Below, piece by piece: positions 17,316-27,252 of a stretch of 64,000 nucleotides of DNA. The stretch lies in contig DLLF01000002.1 of the NCBI GenBank assembly GCA_002477945.1, positions 202,357 to 266,356 on the forward strand, read 5' to 3'. Every line of letters starts with the position of its first letter. Position 1 is the stretch's first letter. Made by a program: the position numbers and the translations under genes. Under the pieces are notes generated by a model. The model searched no databases. It was not told where the DNA came from and was given only the letters and a program-made list of their open reading frames with translations. The DNA comes from Bacteroidales bacterium UBA7569. GTDB taxonomy: Bacteria; Bacteroidota; Bacteroidia; Bacteroidales; Paludibacteraceae.

Positions 17316-19049
17316 TTAGTATATTAACCAGTTGAGAAAATCGTTTACATTGGTAGAGAAGGCGTAAGGCTCCGAGAGCGTCTTGCCTTTGGGGGAAAGT
17401 TGCACGTAATAAGGTTGTGCATTGCTTCCGAAGCGCTCGCGCTGCAGACGGCTGTTCTTCTCGCCTGTCCCGTCACGCTTGTCGTCCACATAGAGTTCAA
17501 TGATGACGTAGGCAGACAGACGGGATTGCACTTGTTCATCGTTGAGAACATAGGCTTCCATCTTGCGGCAGTTGACACAACCGTAACCGGAGAAGTCAAG
17601 CAGAACGGGACGGTTTTCTTGCCGTGCGTATGCCATACCCTCCTCAAAATCATTGAATATCTCCCGCCCTTCGACAGGCATGGGCGGAGCAAAGGCGGAT
17701 ACGGCTTTCACGGGTGCTCCCCACAAACCGGGAACAAGATAGGCGGCAAAAAACCATGAGGGGATAATGACCATAAGACGGATAACCTTGCGAACGGTTG
17801 ATACCCGACGAAAACCGACCAACAAATAAATACCGGTTCCTGCAGCACAAGCAATCCATAGCAAAAGGAAAAGCCAACGGGGAAGTATGCCCCACCCGTA
17901 AGCAAGATCTGCCACACTGAAGAACTTGAGCGAAAGAGCCAATTCCAGGAACGCCAGCACAACCTTGAATGATTGCATCCAACCGCCCGAGCGAGGCAAC
18001 GACTGCATCCACTGGGGAAACAGGGCGAAGAGGGAAAACGGTAATGCCAATGCTATGGCGAAACCGAGCATACCCATAGCGGGGGCAAGGTAGGAACTGC
18101 CGGAAGCAGCCTCTACTAACAACGTGCCTATAATAGGACCTGTACAGGAGAACGAGACGATAACAAGCGTAAATGCCATCAGGAGTATCGACAGATAACC
18201 GCCTGTCTGCCGCGCTTTGCTGTCCAAGCGGGTCGACCATGATGACGGGAGCGTTATCTCAAAGAGTCCGAAGAAGGACAAGGCGAACACAACCAATAGG
18301 GCAAAGAAGAACAAGTTGACGACGGCATTGGTGGACAATGCATTGAGTGCAGAGGCACCAAAAATGACAGTCACCAGAAGGCCAAGCCCCACATAAATGA
18401 CAATGATGGACAAACCATAGAGAACGGCACTGCGCACGCCGCTGTCGGAACGCTTCAGAAAGAAGGACACCGTCATGGGAATTATCGGCCATACACATGG
18501 TGTGAAGATAGCCAACAGTCCGCCTAACAAGCCCATCAGGAAAATCCAACCCAGACCATGTGACGAGGTGCCTGCGAAATCAGCGACCGCATCTTCTGCG
18601 ACATCACCGGCTCCGGACAAGGAAAATGTGAATGTCGTAGGCGGAAGACATTGTTGGTCATTGCACGCCATGTAACGCACTTCTCCATATTGTGCAGGAC
18701 CTGCCCCTGTATCAACACGGCATACTTGGGAGAATGTAACTTCCTTGGAAAAGAATGCAAGCGACATCAAGAAATTCTCGTCATAGACCGTATCGGGCAG
18801 TACCGAACACTTCCACTCGCCCAAAGACGCAACTCCTGACAAAGTAATGGAGGTTGGAAGAGGTCCGTCTTCGGGCAGATCCATTGCATAGAGATGCCAT
18901 CCCTCGTCAATCACGGCGGAAAGAGAAAGGAGCAACGTTGTGTCGGAAAGCGGTTCGGAAGACACTTTCCAGTGAACAGGCTCCACTATCTGTGCAGAAA
19001 GGGAGACTATCATGAGAAGCGATACAGCCAATGATAACAATTTCTTCAT
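17316..19049 (-). CDS. dsbD: Thiol:disulfide interchange protein DsbD
   Basis: The 577-residue membrane protein carries electrons from cytoplasmic thioredoxin to the periplasm. It has a signal peptide (about 1-20), an N-terminal periplasmic domain with a Cys pair (ACNDQQC, ~125-131), an eight-helix membrane core with conserved cysteines in FTPCVWPIIP (~185) and FSCTGPIIG (~300), and a C-terminal thioredoxin-like domain with GCVNC (Cys491-Cys494). All three redox pairs needed for the relay are therefore present. It follows the nadE gene by 54 bp on the same strand. Confidence 0.92.
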   Translation of the reverse strand: MKKLLSLAVSLLMIVSLSAQIVEPVHWKVSSEPLSDTTLLLSLSAVIDEGWHLYAMDLPEDGPLPTSITLSGVASLGEWKCSVLPDTVYDENFLMSLAFFSKEVTFSQVCRVDTGAGPAQYGEVRYMACNDQQCLPPTTFTFSLSGAGDVAEDAVADFAGTSSHGLGWIFLMGLLGGLLAIFTPCVWPIIPMTVSFFLKRSDSGVRSAVLYGLSIIVIYVGLGLLVTVIFGASALNALSTNAVVNLFFFALLVVFALSFFGLFEITLPSSWSTRLDSKARQTGGYLSILLMAFTLVIVSFSCTGPIIGTLLVEAASGSSYLAPAMGMLGFAIALALPFSLFALFPQWMQSLPRSGGWMQSFKVVLAFLELALSLKFFSVADLAYGWGILPRWLFLLLWIACAAGTGIYLLVGFRRVSTVRKVIRLMVIIPSWFFAAYLVPGLWGAPVKAVSAFAPPMPVEGREIFNDFEEGMAYARQENRPVLLDFSGYGCVNCRKMEAYVLNDEQVQSRLSAYVIIELYVDDKRDGTGEKNSRLQRERFGSNAQPYYVQLSPKGKTLSEPYAFSTNVNDFLNWLIY

Positions 19050-19103
19050 ACGTGCAAGAGATATTGTTGTACTTGTTCTTAGATGTTACCGTGCTTGTTC
19101 TTG

Positions 19104-21008
19104 TCAGAATTCGAAGGCATCGGAGGGCATACGCCAGTCACCACGCGGGGAAAGGGACACACTTACCACCTTTGGTGCATCCGGCATGCAGGAGCGTTTG
19201 AACTGCTGACGGAAGAACCGGTGCATAAAGACTTCCAACCAACGGGCGATTTCCTCGTCGGTGTACTGACCTACAAAGGCAAGACGCGCCATATACTCTA
19301 TCTTGCCACGGGAGAATCCGTAGCGCAGGAAGTAGTAGATGAAGAAGTCATGGAGTTCGTATGGTCCGACCTTGTCCTCGGTTTTCTGCAGGATATTCCC
19401 TTCGGAGTCCGCCGGCAACAGTTCCGGTGAGACAGGCGTCGCCAATACATCGTTCAGAATACAGCGCACCTCTTCGGAGAACCCGTTCTTCGACTCGTAC
19501 TCCACCAGAAAGCGGACGAGGGTCTTGGGTATGCCGGCATTGACTGCATACATGGACATTTGGTCGGCATTATAGGTTGCCCATCCCAATGCGAGTTCGC
19601 TCAGGTCACCCGTTCCGACCACCAAGCCGTTGTATTTGTTTGCCAAGTCCATGAGTATCTGTGTGCGTTCACGTGCTTGTGCGTTCTCGTAGGTTATATC
19701 GTGGTTGTCGGGATCATGGTCAATATCCCTGAAATGCTGCAAGACAGCATCCCGTATAGGGATTTCGTAGGACGAGATACCGAGTCGCTCCATCAATTGC
19801 AGCGCATTGTCGTGTGTGCGGTCGGTAGTTCCAAAGCCGGGCATTGTCACCCCTATTATTTGCCGACGGCTATACCCGAGACGGTCGACCGTCAGGGCAC
19901 ACACCAGCAGAGCAAGCGTAGAGTCCAAGCCGCCCGAGACGCCTACGACGAGCGTTTGGGCATGCGTATGCTGCCAACGCTGCGCCAAAGCAGAAGTTTG
20001 TATGCTCAGCACATCCTCCGCATAGGAGGATACGTCTTCCTGCTTCGGAAGGAAAGGATGCGAAGAGAAGATACGATGAATGGGATGGACAGGTTCGGCC
20101 ACTTCCAGAGGAGCGACATAGACTTTGCGGTACTGCCCCCGCTTGTCGTCCGTGAAATTGGTATTACGCTGCCGGTCGGTGCGAAGCCGTTCAATGTCTA
20201 TCTCGGATATAATCATTGACGAATCGCGCAAGAAGCGTTCCCCCTCTTCGAGCATTGTACCGTTTTCGGCGATATAAGTACTTCCGGAGAAGACCAGGTC
20301 GGTTGTACTCTCCCCCACTCCCGACGATGTGTAAACATAGCCGCAATGCACACGGCAGGACTGCTGCGTAATCATCTGCCGGCGGAAAGCGTGCTTGCCT
20401 ACCAAACAGTTGGAAGAAGAGAGGTTGAAGATAATCTCCGCGCCCTGTATTGCCAATTGCGTGGACGGAGGAAGAGGAGACCACAAGTCTTCGCACAACT
20501 CAATGGCAAAACAACAGCGTTGCGTTAGGAAGAGCAAATCGGGACCAAAAGGAACTTCTCCGTTCCACAGTTCGATGCTCGTGATCGTGGTACGTCCCGG
20601 TGTGAACCAACGTTTCTCGTAGAATTCACCCGTATTGGGAAGGTTGATCTTCGGCACAACTCCGCAAACATCGCCATCGGTCATGACAAAAGCACAATTG
20701 TAGAGATTGTTATCCACCTTGAGAGGAGCCCCTACGATAATGATAACCGGTTTTCCTTTGGTGTAAGCGCAAATTTCTTCGAGGGCAGAGAGGGCGTTCT
20801 GCTGCAGTTGCTGCAAGAAGAACAGGTCGGCACAAGTGTAGCCCGTGATACCAAGTTCGGGAAAACAGATGATTTCCACTCTTTCGTCAACGGCTTCGTC
20901 GATTTGTGTTTTTACTGTTTCTACATTATAGGCACAATCCGCCAACTGCAAACGGGGAACGGCAGCCGCTACCCGTACAAAGCCGAAATCTTGATGTTGT
21001 GATTGCAT
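19104..21008 (-). CDS. nadE: Glutamine-dependent NAD+ synthetase
   Basis: The 634-residue enzyme makes NAD+ from deamido-NAD+ using glutamine. The N-terminal nitrilase-type glutaminase has its Glu-Lys-Cys triad in CFPELGITGYT, VPKINLPN and ELCEDLWSP. The C-terminal ATP-pyrophosphatase domain starts at VSGGLDSTLALL (~355) and contains the later GTGDLSELALGW. The start MQSQHQDFGFV at 21008 is preferred to the upstream in-frame one because a -7 box (21037-21044) lies between them. Confidence 0.93.
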   Translation of the reverse strand: MQSQHQDFGFVRVAAAVPRLQLADCAYNVETVKTQIDEAVDERVEIICFPELGITGYTCADLFFLQQLQQNALSALEEICAYTKGKPVIIIVGAPLKVDNNLYNCAFVMTDGDVCGVVPKINLPNTGEFYEKRWFTPGRTTITSIELWNGEVPFGPDLLFLTQRCCFAIELCEDLWSPLPPSTQLAIQGAEIIFNLSSSNCLVGKHAFRRQMITQQSCRVHCGYVYTSSGVGESTTDLVFSGSTYIAENGTMLEEGERFLRDSSMIISEIDIERLRTDRQRNTNFTDDKRGQYRKVYVAPLEVAEPVHPIHRIFSSHPFLPKQEDVSSYAEDVLSIQTSALAQRWQHTHAQTLVVGVSGGLDSTLALLVCALTVDRLGYSRRQIIGVTMPGFGTTDRTHDNALQLMERLGISSYEIPIRDAVLQHFRDIDHDPDNHDITYENAQARERTQILMDLANKYNGLVVGTGDLSELALGWATYNADQMSMYAVNAGIPKTLVRFLVEYESKNGFSEEVRCILNDVLATPVSPELLPADSEGNILQKTEDKVGPYELHDFFIYYFLRYGFSRGKIEYMARLAFVGQYTDEEIARWLEVFMHRFFRQQFKRSCMPDAPKVVSVSLSPRGDWRMPSDAFEF

Positions 21009-21036
21009 GCGTCTCAATTCTAACTGGTTTTGACCA

Positions 21037-21044
21037 CAAAGATA
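21037..21044 (-). promoter_or_regulatory. -7 box for nadE
   Basis: TATCTTTG on the minus strand 29 bp before the chosen ATG. It supports the shorter nadE start. Confidence 0.5.
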
Positions 21045-21110
21045 CAACTTTTTTCCATTGTACACAGAACCTTCTTTCCCCAATACAACAAAGACCAACT
21101 ATTCGGTCCT

Positions 21111-21175
21111 GATTTTTCATTTTATCCCTCGTTAAGGTCGGCTTCAGGGGTCGTTGAGGTCTCGTTGAGGTCGGC
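21111..21175 (-). repeat. 11-bp array C (4 units)
   Basis: On the minus strand: GCCGACCTCAA, CGAGACCTCAA, CGACCCCTGAA, GCCGACCTTAA, then CGAGGGATAAAATGAAAAAT. It lies between the alr stop and the nadE promoter. Confidence 0.8.
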
Positions 21176-21248
21176 TACACGGAAAAGAGTTTCCAAGAAC
21201 GGTACAAGGAACAGAACGGGATGTCGCTACAAACATGAGATGATAGAA

Positions 21249-23114
21249 TCACTGTACGTAAACACGTTTGACACGCCGAGATACGGAAGTAAGTATCTCA
21301 TAGGTAATCGTTGAGAGTTTTTCCGCCAGTTCTTCAATCGGCAGATCATCACCAAAGATTATTGCTGCGTCGCCAGGCTTTGCATCCGTTCCCGTGACAT
21401 CAATCATTGCCAGATCCATACATACATTACCCAATACGGGGCAACGTTTGCCGCGCACCAATACTTCTCCTCCGCGATTGCCGAAACGGCGGTCGAAGCC
21501 ATCGGCATATCCGATAGGGATGACTGCCACTTGCGTATCGGCAGACAAGAACGTATGGCGTCCGTAACCAATACTTTCACCGGCACGAACGGTTTTGACC
21601 GAGAGCAACGTAGTACGCAAGGTACAGACATTGGACAGACGCCGCCCCTGAACGGCACTGAAACCATACATACCTATGCCGAGACGACATCCGTCCATCT
21701 GGCTTTCCGTAAAGCGTTCGATCCCTGCGGAATTGAGGATATGTCTCAAGATGGTATGTTCGGGCGTATCAAGACGTTGTTTGAGATAGTCGGCACAGCG
21801 GGTAAAGACATCGATTTGCTCATGGGTGAAACTGTCGAACTGTTCCTCGTCGGCTCCAGCCAAATGGGAAAAGACAGAACGAGGAGATACTATATTCTGA
21901 GAAGCGAGCAGGTCCGCCAACATCGGCATATCGTCATATTCGAAGCCGAGACGATGCATACCCGAATCAATCTTGATGTGAACGGGATAGTCTTCCACGC
22001 CCTCGGCAGCCGCTACCTCCATAAAGCGCGAAAGCGAGGCGAAAGAGTATATATTAGGCTCCAGATTGTTTTCGATAATCTTCTTCAATGCTGTTTCTTC
22101 GGGATCCATGATAATGATGGGGAGCGTGATACCTGCTCGGCGCAACTCAACGGCCTCATCGCAGACGGCTACTGCCAGCGCATCAGCGAGATGTTCCCGT
22201 TGCAAGCATCGGGAGACCTCCACAGAACCTGTACCATAAGCGAATGCCTTGACCATACAAATCAAGCGGGTGTCGGGATGAAGGAGAGAACGGAAATAGC
22301 GTACATTGGCTGCAAGAGCCGTCAGATTGATTTCCATGACCGTTTCATGCGTTTTTTGCATCAGCATCTCCGTGATACGCTCTTCCGGATAGCCGAGGTA
22401 ACGAAGCACCGCAGCACAAGTCCGTACATTCTGATGGGACGGTTCCTCTATGACAACATCAGCATGACGGAAAAGGATCATTTTTTCGGCACGTTTTTCT
22501 TCCAAAGATGCGAAGTTCTCGCCATGCTCTTCACCGATGTACGTGATGACACCTATAGTGGGACGGATAATTCTTTCGAGGCGTTGCATTTCCCCTTTTT
22601 GAGAGATTCCCGCCTCGAAAATTGCCAATTCCGTTTTCTCCGTCATCTGCCAAACAGACAGAGGAACTCCTATCTGCGAGTTGAAAGACTTGGGAGAGCG
22701 TGTTATGCGGTAGTCGTCTTTGAGAAGTTGATAGAGCCACTCTTTGACGACGGTCTTCCCATTGCTACCCGTTATTGCGATAACGGGGCAATGATAAAGA
22801 CTGCGTTTGTAGGCAGCCAGATCTTGAAGTGCCTGCAGGGAGTCAATGACAAAAAGGAATGCAGCATCCGAGAAAGACTCGGCGAGCAATTTATTTTCCG
22901 GGGTTGCGTTCAGGACAAACGCCCTGACACCTTTTTGGTAGAGTTCGGGGATATAATGAACACCATCGTTTTTCGTCGTCCTAAGGGCAAAGAAAAGTGT
23001 CCGTGACGGGTCGGTATGCAGTTCGCGCGAATCGGTTAGCAGATAGAGAATATCCGCCTCTTTTGCGATATGGGTTTCAGGGGCGAGGATCCCTGCAACA
23101 GTTGACAAGTTCAT
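21249..23114 (-). CDS. MurF-alanine racemase fusion with a shortened MurF half
   Basis: Bacteroidales carry a fusion of UDP-MurNAc-tripeptide:D-Ala-D-Ala ligase (MurF) with alanine racemase (Alr), normally a little over 800 residues. Here it is 621. The MurF part has its N-terminal domain and the ATP loop AITGSNGKT (~114-121), but after ~218 (FRHADVVIEEPSHQ) it jumps to a short stretch and, at ~252, straight into the racemase (HETVMEINLTALAANVRY). The rest of the central domain and the whole C-terminal ligase domain appear deleted. Alr is complete: PLP lysine Lys289 in KAFAYGTGS, SIGYGRHTF with the catalytic Tyr. The frame is intact, so racemase function is expected; MurF function is doubtful. 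Confidence 0.85.
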   Translation of the reverse strand: MNLSTVAGILAPETHIAKEADILYLLTDSRELHTDPSRTLFFALRTTKNDGVHYIPELYQKGVRAFVLNATPENKLLAESFSDAAFLFVIDSLQALQDLAAYKRSLYHCPVIAITGSNGKTVVKEWLYQLLKDDYRITRSPKSFNSQIGVPLSVWQMTEKTELAIFEAGISQKGEMQRLERIIRPTIGVITYIGEEHGENFASLEEKRAEKMILFRHADVVIEEPSHQNVRTCAAVLRYLGYPEERITEMLMQKTHETVMEINLTALAANVRYFRSLLHPDTRLICMVKAFAYGTGSVEVSRCLQREHLADALAVAVCDEAVELRRAGITLPIIIMDPEETALKKIIENNLEPNIYSFASLSRFMEVAAAEGVEDYPVHIKIDSGMHRLGFEYDDMPMLADLLASQNIVSPRSVFSHLAGADEEQFDSFTHEQIDVFTRCADYLKQRLDTPEHTILRHILNSAGIERFTESQMDGCRLGIGMYGFSAVQGRRLSNVCTLRTTLLSVKTVRAGESIGYGRHTFLSADTQVAVIPIGYADGFDRRFGNRGGEVLVRGKRCPVLGNVCMDLAMIDVTGTDAKPGDAAIIFGDDLPIEELAEKLSTITYEILTSVSRRVKRVYVQ

Positions 23115-23139
23115 AATTTTTCTATTCTATGTGATTGGA

Positions 23140-26100
23140 TTACAGTTCAACGGATTGAATTATGCCAAGGGTAACATAACAAAGGTAGCCTTCGACGGTG
23201 AAACCCATTTGCCGAAGCAATTGCATATAGCCGAGCACCTGACGTGCATAGCCCTGCGACCGGCGGTTACCGAATTTATAGTCGATCACGACGGCATGAT
23301 TACCAGAAAAGACCAAGCGGTCGGGACGGCGGACGGATGTATCGGGGAGCAGGATTTCCTGTTCACAAAGGATTTTCGCCTCGGCGGAAAACCAATTGGT
23401 GGATGACACGAGTTGCCAAAATCGTTGGAATTCGTCTGCGAGTTGCTGTTGTTGGTCCGAAAGAATAACGCCCTCCTGCAAAAGTTCATCGATCGCCCGC
23501 TGTTCGTCACCTTTGTGTTTTACTTTTTGCAGAAGCGAGTGCATAATGAGACCCAAATCCAGTTGTCTGCCAAGATCGGCGGTGTGTTCGGAAGAGAACA
23601 TGCTGTAGCGGTGGAGCCGAAGATGAAGCCGATCCAAAAGGGGTACGGCAGCAGGAGCAGATGTAACAGGAGGTTCGTCCGTTTTGTTTTCTGATACGAC
23701 AGGGGCATTCTCCGAATGCGTTTTCTTCCCTTGGCAGAATGTATCGTCCTGCAATTGCGGCGAGAGAACGGAATGCAAAAGCGCACCTATGCTGCCCTTG
23801 CTCTTGGCAGACAGACTGCCTTTTGCATCAGTGTAGGAAGGAACAAGCACGTAGAGTTCCCGTTTGGCGCGCGTGAAGGCTACATAGGCAAGGTTAAGGT
23901 TGTCAATATACAGGTTTTGCAGTTCCTGCCAATAGTCGCGAGCGAAAAGCGAAAAGGACAGTTTTGCGTCGAAAGGCACAGGGACAACCGGCAGGAGATT
24001 TTCCGCCGTTTCACCGTCTGCTGGCGAGGGGAAGCCGACCGGCATATTCACCCAAAGGAGATTGGCTGAGGAGTTGGACGATTTCTCCGCCATTTCCCAG
24101 TCAAAGTAAGGAATGATGACATGGTCGAACTCCAAGCCCTTTGACTTGTGAACAGTAAGTATCTGTACGGCGTCGGTGTCGGCAGGAGGCGGAAGGGTGA
24201 GTTTTGACACGTGCCGTTCCCACCAGTCCAAGAAAGAAAAAATGTCCGCCTGACGGGATTGTACGTAAGTAAAAATCACGTTATTGAAGGCAGCCACATA
24301 CGGATCGGACTTTTGCAGAGCAAGAACGGTTTCCAGTGCCTGCACCATCTGATAGAGAGGAAGTGCAGTCAGCGAATGCAGTTCTTCCCAAGCAGAGGGA
24401 GGAAAGGGGTCGGTGGCAGTACAAGCCAATGCCTGCAAAAGGGCTTGAGAAGAGTCTTGTTTTCCCCTGCACAGAAAGAAGGCATGACGAAACAGAAACA
24501 GGCAGGTCTTATCATCCGGTTGTGAGAGATGGCGCATTGCCGCAACGAGCAGTTGTACCGCGGGTGAGGAAGACAGGAGGAGACCTTCTGCAGAGATGAC
24601 CGGAATTCCGTTTGCCTGAAGACAGGATGCTATCTCGACTGCACCTGCAGTGTAACGGACCAGAATGGCAATCCGACTGAGCGATGCTCCGCGTTGTTGC
24701 AGGTCGGCGATGATACGCAATACTTCTTTGTTCGGCATAGTATGTGCATCGTCAGAAGAATCCGATGAAAAGAAACTCACTTGCACATAGCCCTGCTCTG
24801 CGTGCTTTTGTGGTGTTTGTTCCACATCGGCATAGACGGAAAGAATACGGTTGTGCAACGGGGAAGAAGGATTATTGTAACGAAGATTGAAACTCTCGTT
24901 GGCCGCAGCGGCAAGACCGGCAAGGAGTGTATTGTTACAACGAACGACAGCACAGTCGCTCCGCCAATTGTCGGTAAGGGACTGCAAAGAGGACATAGGG
25001 AACGTGTGTTGCACGCCCGATTGCAGGAGTTCGTAGTTGGAGTTGCGCCAGCGGTAGATACTCTGCTTGACATCTCCTACAATAAGGTCGGCATTGTCGG
25101 TTGCGAGGGATTCGCGCAGCAGCGGAAGGAAGTTGTTCCACTGCATGGTGCTGGTATCCTGAAACTCATCCATCAGGAAATTGCGCAGCCGCACACCCAC
25201 CTTCTCGTAAACAAAGGGTACATCGTTTGCGGAACCGATGACATCGGACAATAATGCATTTGCCTGGGCGATGGGGAGACGGTTCAGACGTTGGTTTCCG
25301 AGATCGATATAATAGCGGATATCAGCCAGCAACGCAAGGAGAGAAAAGCGTTGCAATATGATTTTAGCCGTCATGAAACGGCGGAGCGGTTCGCCCGTGA
25401 GCAAATCAAGGAGTTGTCCGAACAACGGCATAAGTGCCTCAGCATGGCACAACATGTGCGTATCTGCTTTCCGTACGGCTTTCGAGGGATTGCCTACGGC
25501 ATCACGAAACGTGGCAGACAGTTTCTCATATTTTTTGTCCTTGAAAACACTTTCTGCCGTGTAGTGGAAGGGTTTGAACAGTGTTTTACCATTTGAAAAA
25601 TCTTCCTCGTGCAGACCATTTGCCGTCAAATAGTCGTCCAGTTGCTTTTCCAAATTACGGAGCCGATTTTCATAACCGGCTTGCACGGCGAAGAGACGGT
25701 TTCGGAAGTTCTGCAACGCCTCCTTATTGTGCAGGAATCCGGACAATTGGTGTTTGTGCATTTGGAAGGCTTCCGTATGCAGTTCTTTGCTAATGGCGTA
25801 GAGTTGTGCCGTCGGGTTCCATGTATGTTCCTCTTCCAAGTTGTCCTCCACTATCTGCCGGATTGCCCGATAAGACGGATCGGAGGGGTCGGCGGGGAGA
25901 TTAAAGAGGAGTTCGTCCACCGCAGCCTGTTCTATCTGTTCCGTATCCAATTCGAGATTGTAGGAACCGGGGAGGTTGAGTTCGTGTGCGAAGGAGCGTA
26001 TGATCTGCTGAAAGAAAGCATCGATATTATTGACCATGCATGAAGAATAGTCCTGCAAGAGGTCGTACAAAATTGTTTTTGCCCTTTCCTGCAGTTGTCC

Positions 26101-26361
26101 GTGGGACAGGTTGTGGTTCTGCATGAGGTCGGCAGTATAAGCACTCTCTTTTCCTGAAGCAAGCAGATAGAGTTCATGAATGATACGCTGCTTCATTTCC
26201 GCAGTTGCCTTCACCGTAAAAGTCACCGCCAGAATATGCCGGTGAGGGTTCTTCGAGTTCTCCCCTTTCTTTTGAGCGAACAGGAGGTTGATGTATGTTT
26301 TGGCAAGGAGGAACGTTTTCCCTGCGCCAGCAGAAGCCTTGGCAATGGTCAGCATAGACAA
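23140..26361 (-). CDS. AddA/RecB-like UvrD-family helicase-nuclease
   Basis: The 1073-residue protein has superfamily 1 helicase motifs: Walker A ASAGAGKT (~9-16), LAVTFTVKATAEM, MDEFQDTSTMQW (Walker B), GDVKQSIYRWR, LTVHKSKGLEFDHV and YVAFTRAKREL. A C-terminal RecB-type nuclease is suggested by RRPDRLV and VVIDYKFG (PD-(D/E)xK pattern, ~1020-1045). Such proteins process double-strand breaks with an AddB partner. No addB-like gene lies beside it here. It starts one base after the SUI1-like gene, so translation is probably coupled. Confidence 0.9.
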   Translation of the reverse strand: MSMLTIAKASAGAGKTFLLAKTYINLLFAQKKGENSKNPHRHILAVTFTVKATAEMKQRIIHELYLLASGKESAYTADLMQNHNLSHGQLQERAKTILYDLLQDYSSCMVNNIDAFFQQIIRSFAHELNLPGSYNLELDTEQIEQAAVDELLFNLPADPSDPSYRAIRQIVEDNLEEEHTWNPTAQLYAISKELHTEAFQMHKHQLSGFLHNKEALQNFRNRLFAVQAGYENRLRNLEKQLDDYLTANGLHEEDFSNGKTLFKPFHYTAESVFKDKKYEKLSATFRDAVGNPSKAVRKADTHMLCHAEALMPLFGQLLDLLTGEPLRRFMTAKIILQRFSLLALLADIRYYIDLGNQRLNRLPIAQANALLSDVIGSANDVPFVYEKVGVRLRNFLMDEFQDTSTMQWNNFLPLLRESLATDNADLIVGDVKQSIYRWRNSNYELLQSGVQHTFPMSSLQSLTDNWRSDCAVVRCNNTLLAGLAAAANESFNLRYNNPSSPLHNRILSVYADVEQTPQKHAEQGYVQVSFFSSDSSDDAHTMPNKEVLRIIADLQQRGASLSRIAILVRYTAGAVEIASCLQANGIPVISAEGLLLSSSPAVQLLVAAMRHLSQPDDKTCLFLFRHAFFLCRGKQDSSQALLQALACTATDPFPPSAWEELHSLTALPLYQMVQALETVLALQKSDPYVAAFNNVIFTYVQSRQADIFSFLDWWERHVSKLTLPPPADTDAVQILTVHKSKGLEFDHVIIPYFDWEMAEKSSNSSANLLWVNMPVGFPSPADGETAENLLPVVPVPFDAKLSFSLFARDYWQELQNLYIDNLNLAYVAFTRAKRELYVLVPSYTDAKGSLSAKSKGSIGALLHSVLSPQLQDDTFCQGKKTHSENAPVVSENKTDEPPVTSAPAAVPLLDRLHLRLHRYSMFSSEHTADLGRQLDLGLIMHSLLQKVKHKGDEQRAIDELLQEGVILSDQQQQLADEFQRFWQLVSSTNWFSAEAKILCEQEILLPDTSVRRPDRLVFSGNHAVVIDYKFGNRRSQGYARQVLGYMQLLRQMGFTVEGYLCYVTLGIIQSVEL

Positions 26362-26362
26362 A

Positions 26363-26692
26363 TCAGAAGTTAATGCGTTTCACTTTATATCCCCACTGAA
26401 GAAGCAATTGTGCGACACGCTGCCGCACATCACCTTGCAAGAGAATCTCGCCATCACGCACGGATCCTCCCACTGCCAGTTGCTGACGAAGGCGTTTGCC
26501 CAATTCTCCGACCTGCTCCTCGGTCCCCGTGTGTTCCGTAACAAGAGTAGCCGTTTTTCCCTTACGTTTATCCAATTCGACACGAAGGCGAGGTAGATGT
26601 TCTTTCTTGTCCTGCACCTCTTCAGAAACGGTATTTTCCACGACCTCCGGCATATCGGGAAGCAGGGCTGCGAGTTGTTGTTGCCAATCCAT
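26363..26692 (-). CDS. SUI1/YciH-family translation factor-like protein
   Basis: The 109-residue protein ends in an SUI1/eIF1-like domain: RKGKTATLVTEHTG, LGKRLRQQLAVGGSVRDGEILLQGD and a final VAQLLLQWGYKVKRI. Bacterial YciH proteins bind 30S subunits and may affect initiation fidelity; a precise role is not settled. It is packed between a TrmH-type gene (6-bp gap) and the AddA-like gene (1-bp gap). Confidence 0.88.
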   Translation of the reverse strand: MDWQQQLAALLPDMPEVVENTVSEEVQDKKEHLPRLRVELDKRKGKTATLVTEHTGTEEQVGELGKRLRQQLAVGGSVRDGEILLQGDVRQRVAQLLLQWGYKVKRINF

Positions 26693-26698
26693 AAGAAA

Positions 26699-27238
26699 TT
26701 ACGCTTTAAGGTTGATAAGTTGCGTAGAAAGCGTGTAGATAAGGATACCCGCCGTGACACTGACATTGAGTGAATGTTTGGTTCCATACTGAGGAATCTC
26801 AATGCACCCGTCGGCTGCGTCCACCACAGACTGTTGCACCCCAAAGACCTCATGTCCGAGGATTATGGCATATTTCTCTCCTTTTGCAGTACGGAAGTCC
26901 TGCAGAGGAATACTGCCATGTACCTGTTCCACGGCAAAGACCTGATAGCCTTCTTCCTTGAGACGCTGCACGGCATCAAGAGTCTCTTTGCAATACGTCC
27001 AGTTGACAGTAAGTTCGGCACCGAGTGCGGTTTTATGGATTTCCGTATTCGGCGGAGTGCAAGTGATACCACAGAGAACAATCTCCTGCAAGCGAAAAGC
27101 GTCCGCCGTACGGAATACGGCTCCGACATTATGCTGACTGCGAACATTATCCAACACCACAACCAACGGAATTTTATCCGCTTTGCTATATTGTTCAGGC
27201 GTGAGCCTGTTCATCTCAAGTGTAGTAAGTTTCTTCAT
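26699..27238 (-). CDS. TrmH (SpoU)-family RNA 2'-O-methyltransferase
   Basis: A 179-residue SPOUT methyltransferase without the extra N-terminal domain of RlmB. Motifs are VVLDNVRSQHNVGAVFRTAD (~26-45), AIILGHEVFGVQQ (~125) and SLNVSVTAGILIY near the C-terminus. Substrate is not predictable; small members often modify tRNA. The ATG at 27238 begins the conserved part. It is the second TrmH-type gene in the window (the other is rlmB at 16.5-17.3 kb). Confidence 0.88.
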   Translation of the reverse strand: MKKLTTLEMNRLTPEQYSKADKIPLVVVLDNVRSQHNVGAVFRTADAFRLQEIVLCGITCTPPNTEIHKTALGAELTVNWTYCKETLDAVQRLKEEGYQVFAVEQVHGSIPLQDFRTAKGEKYAIILGHEVFGVQQSVVDAADGCIEIPQYGTKHSLNVSVTAGILIYTLSTQLINLKA

Positions 27239-27252
27239 CGTCAAACAACAAA

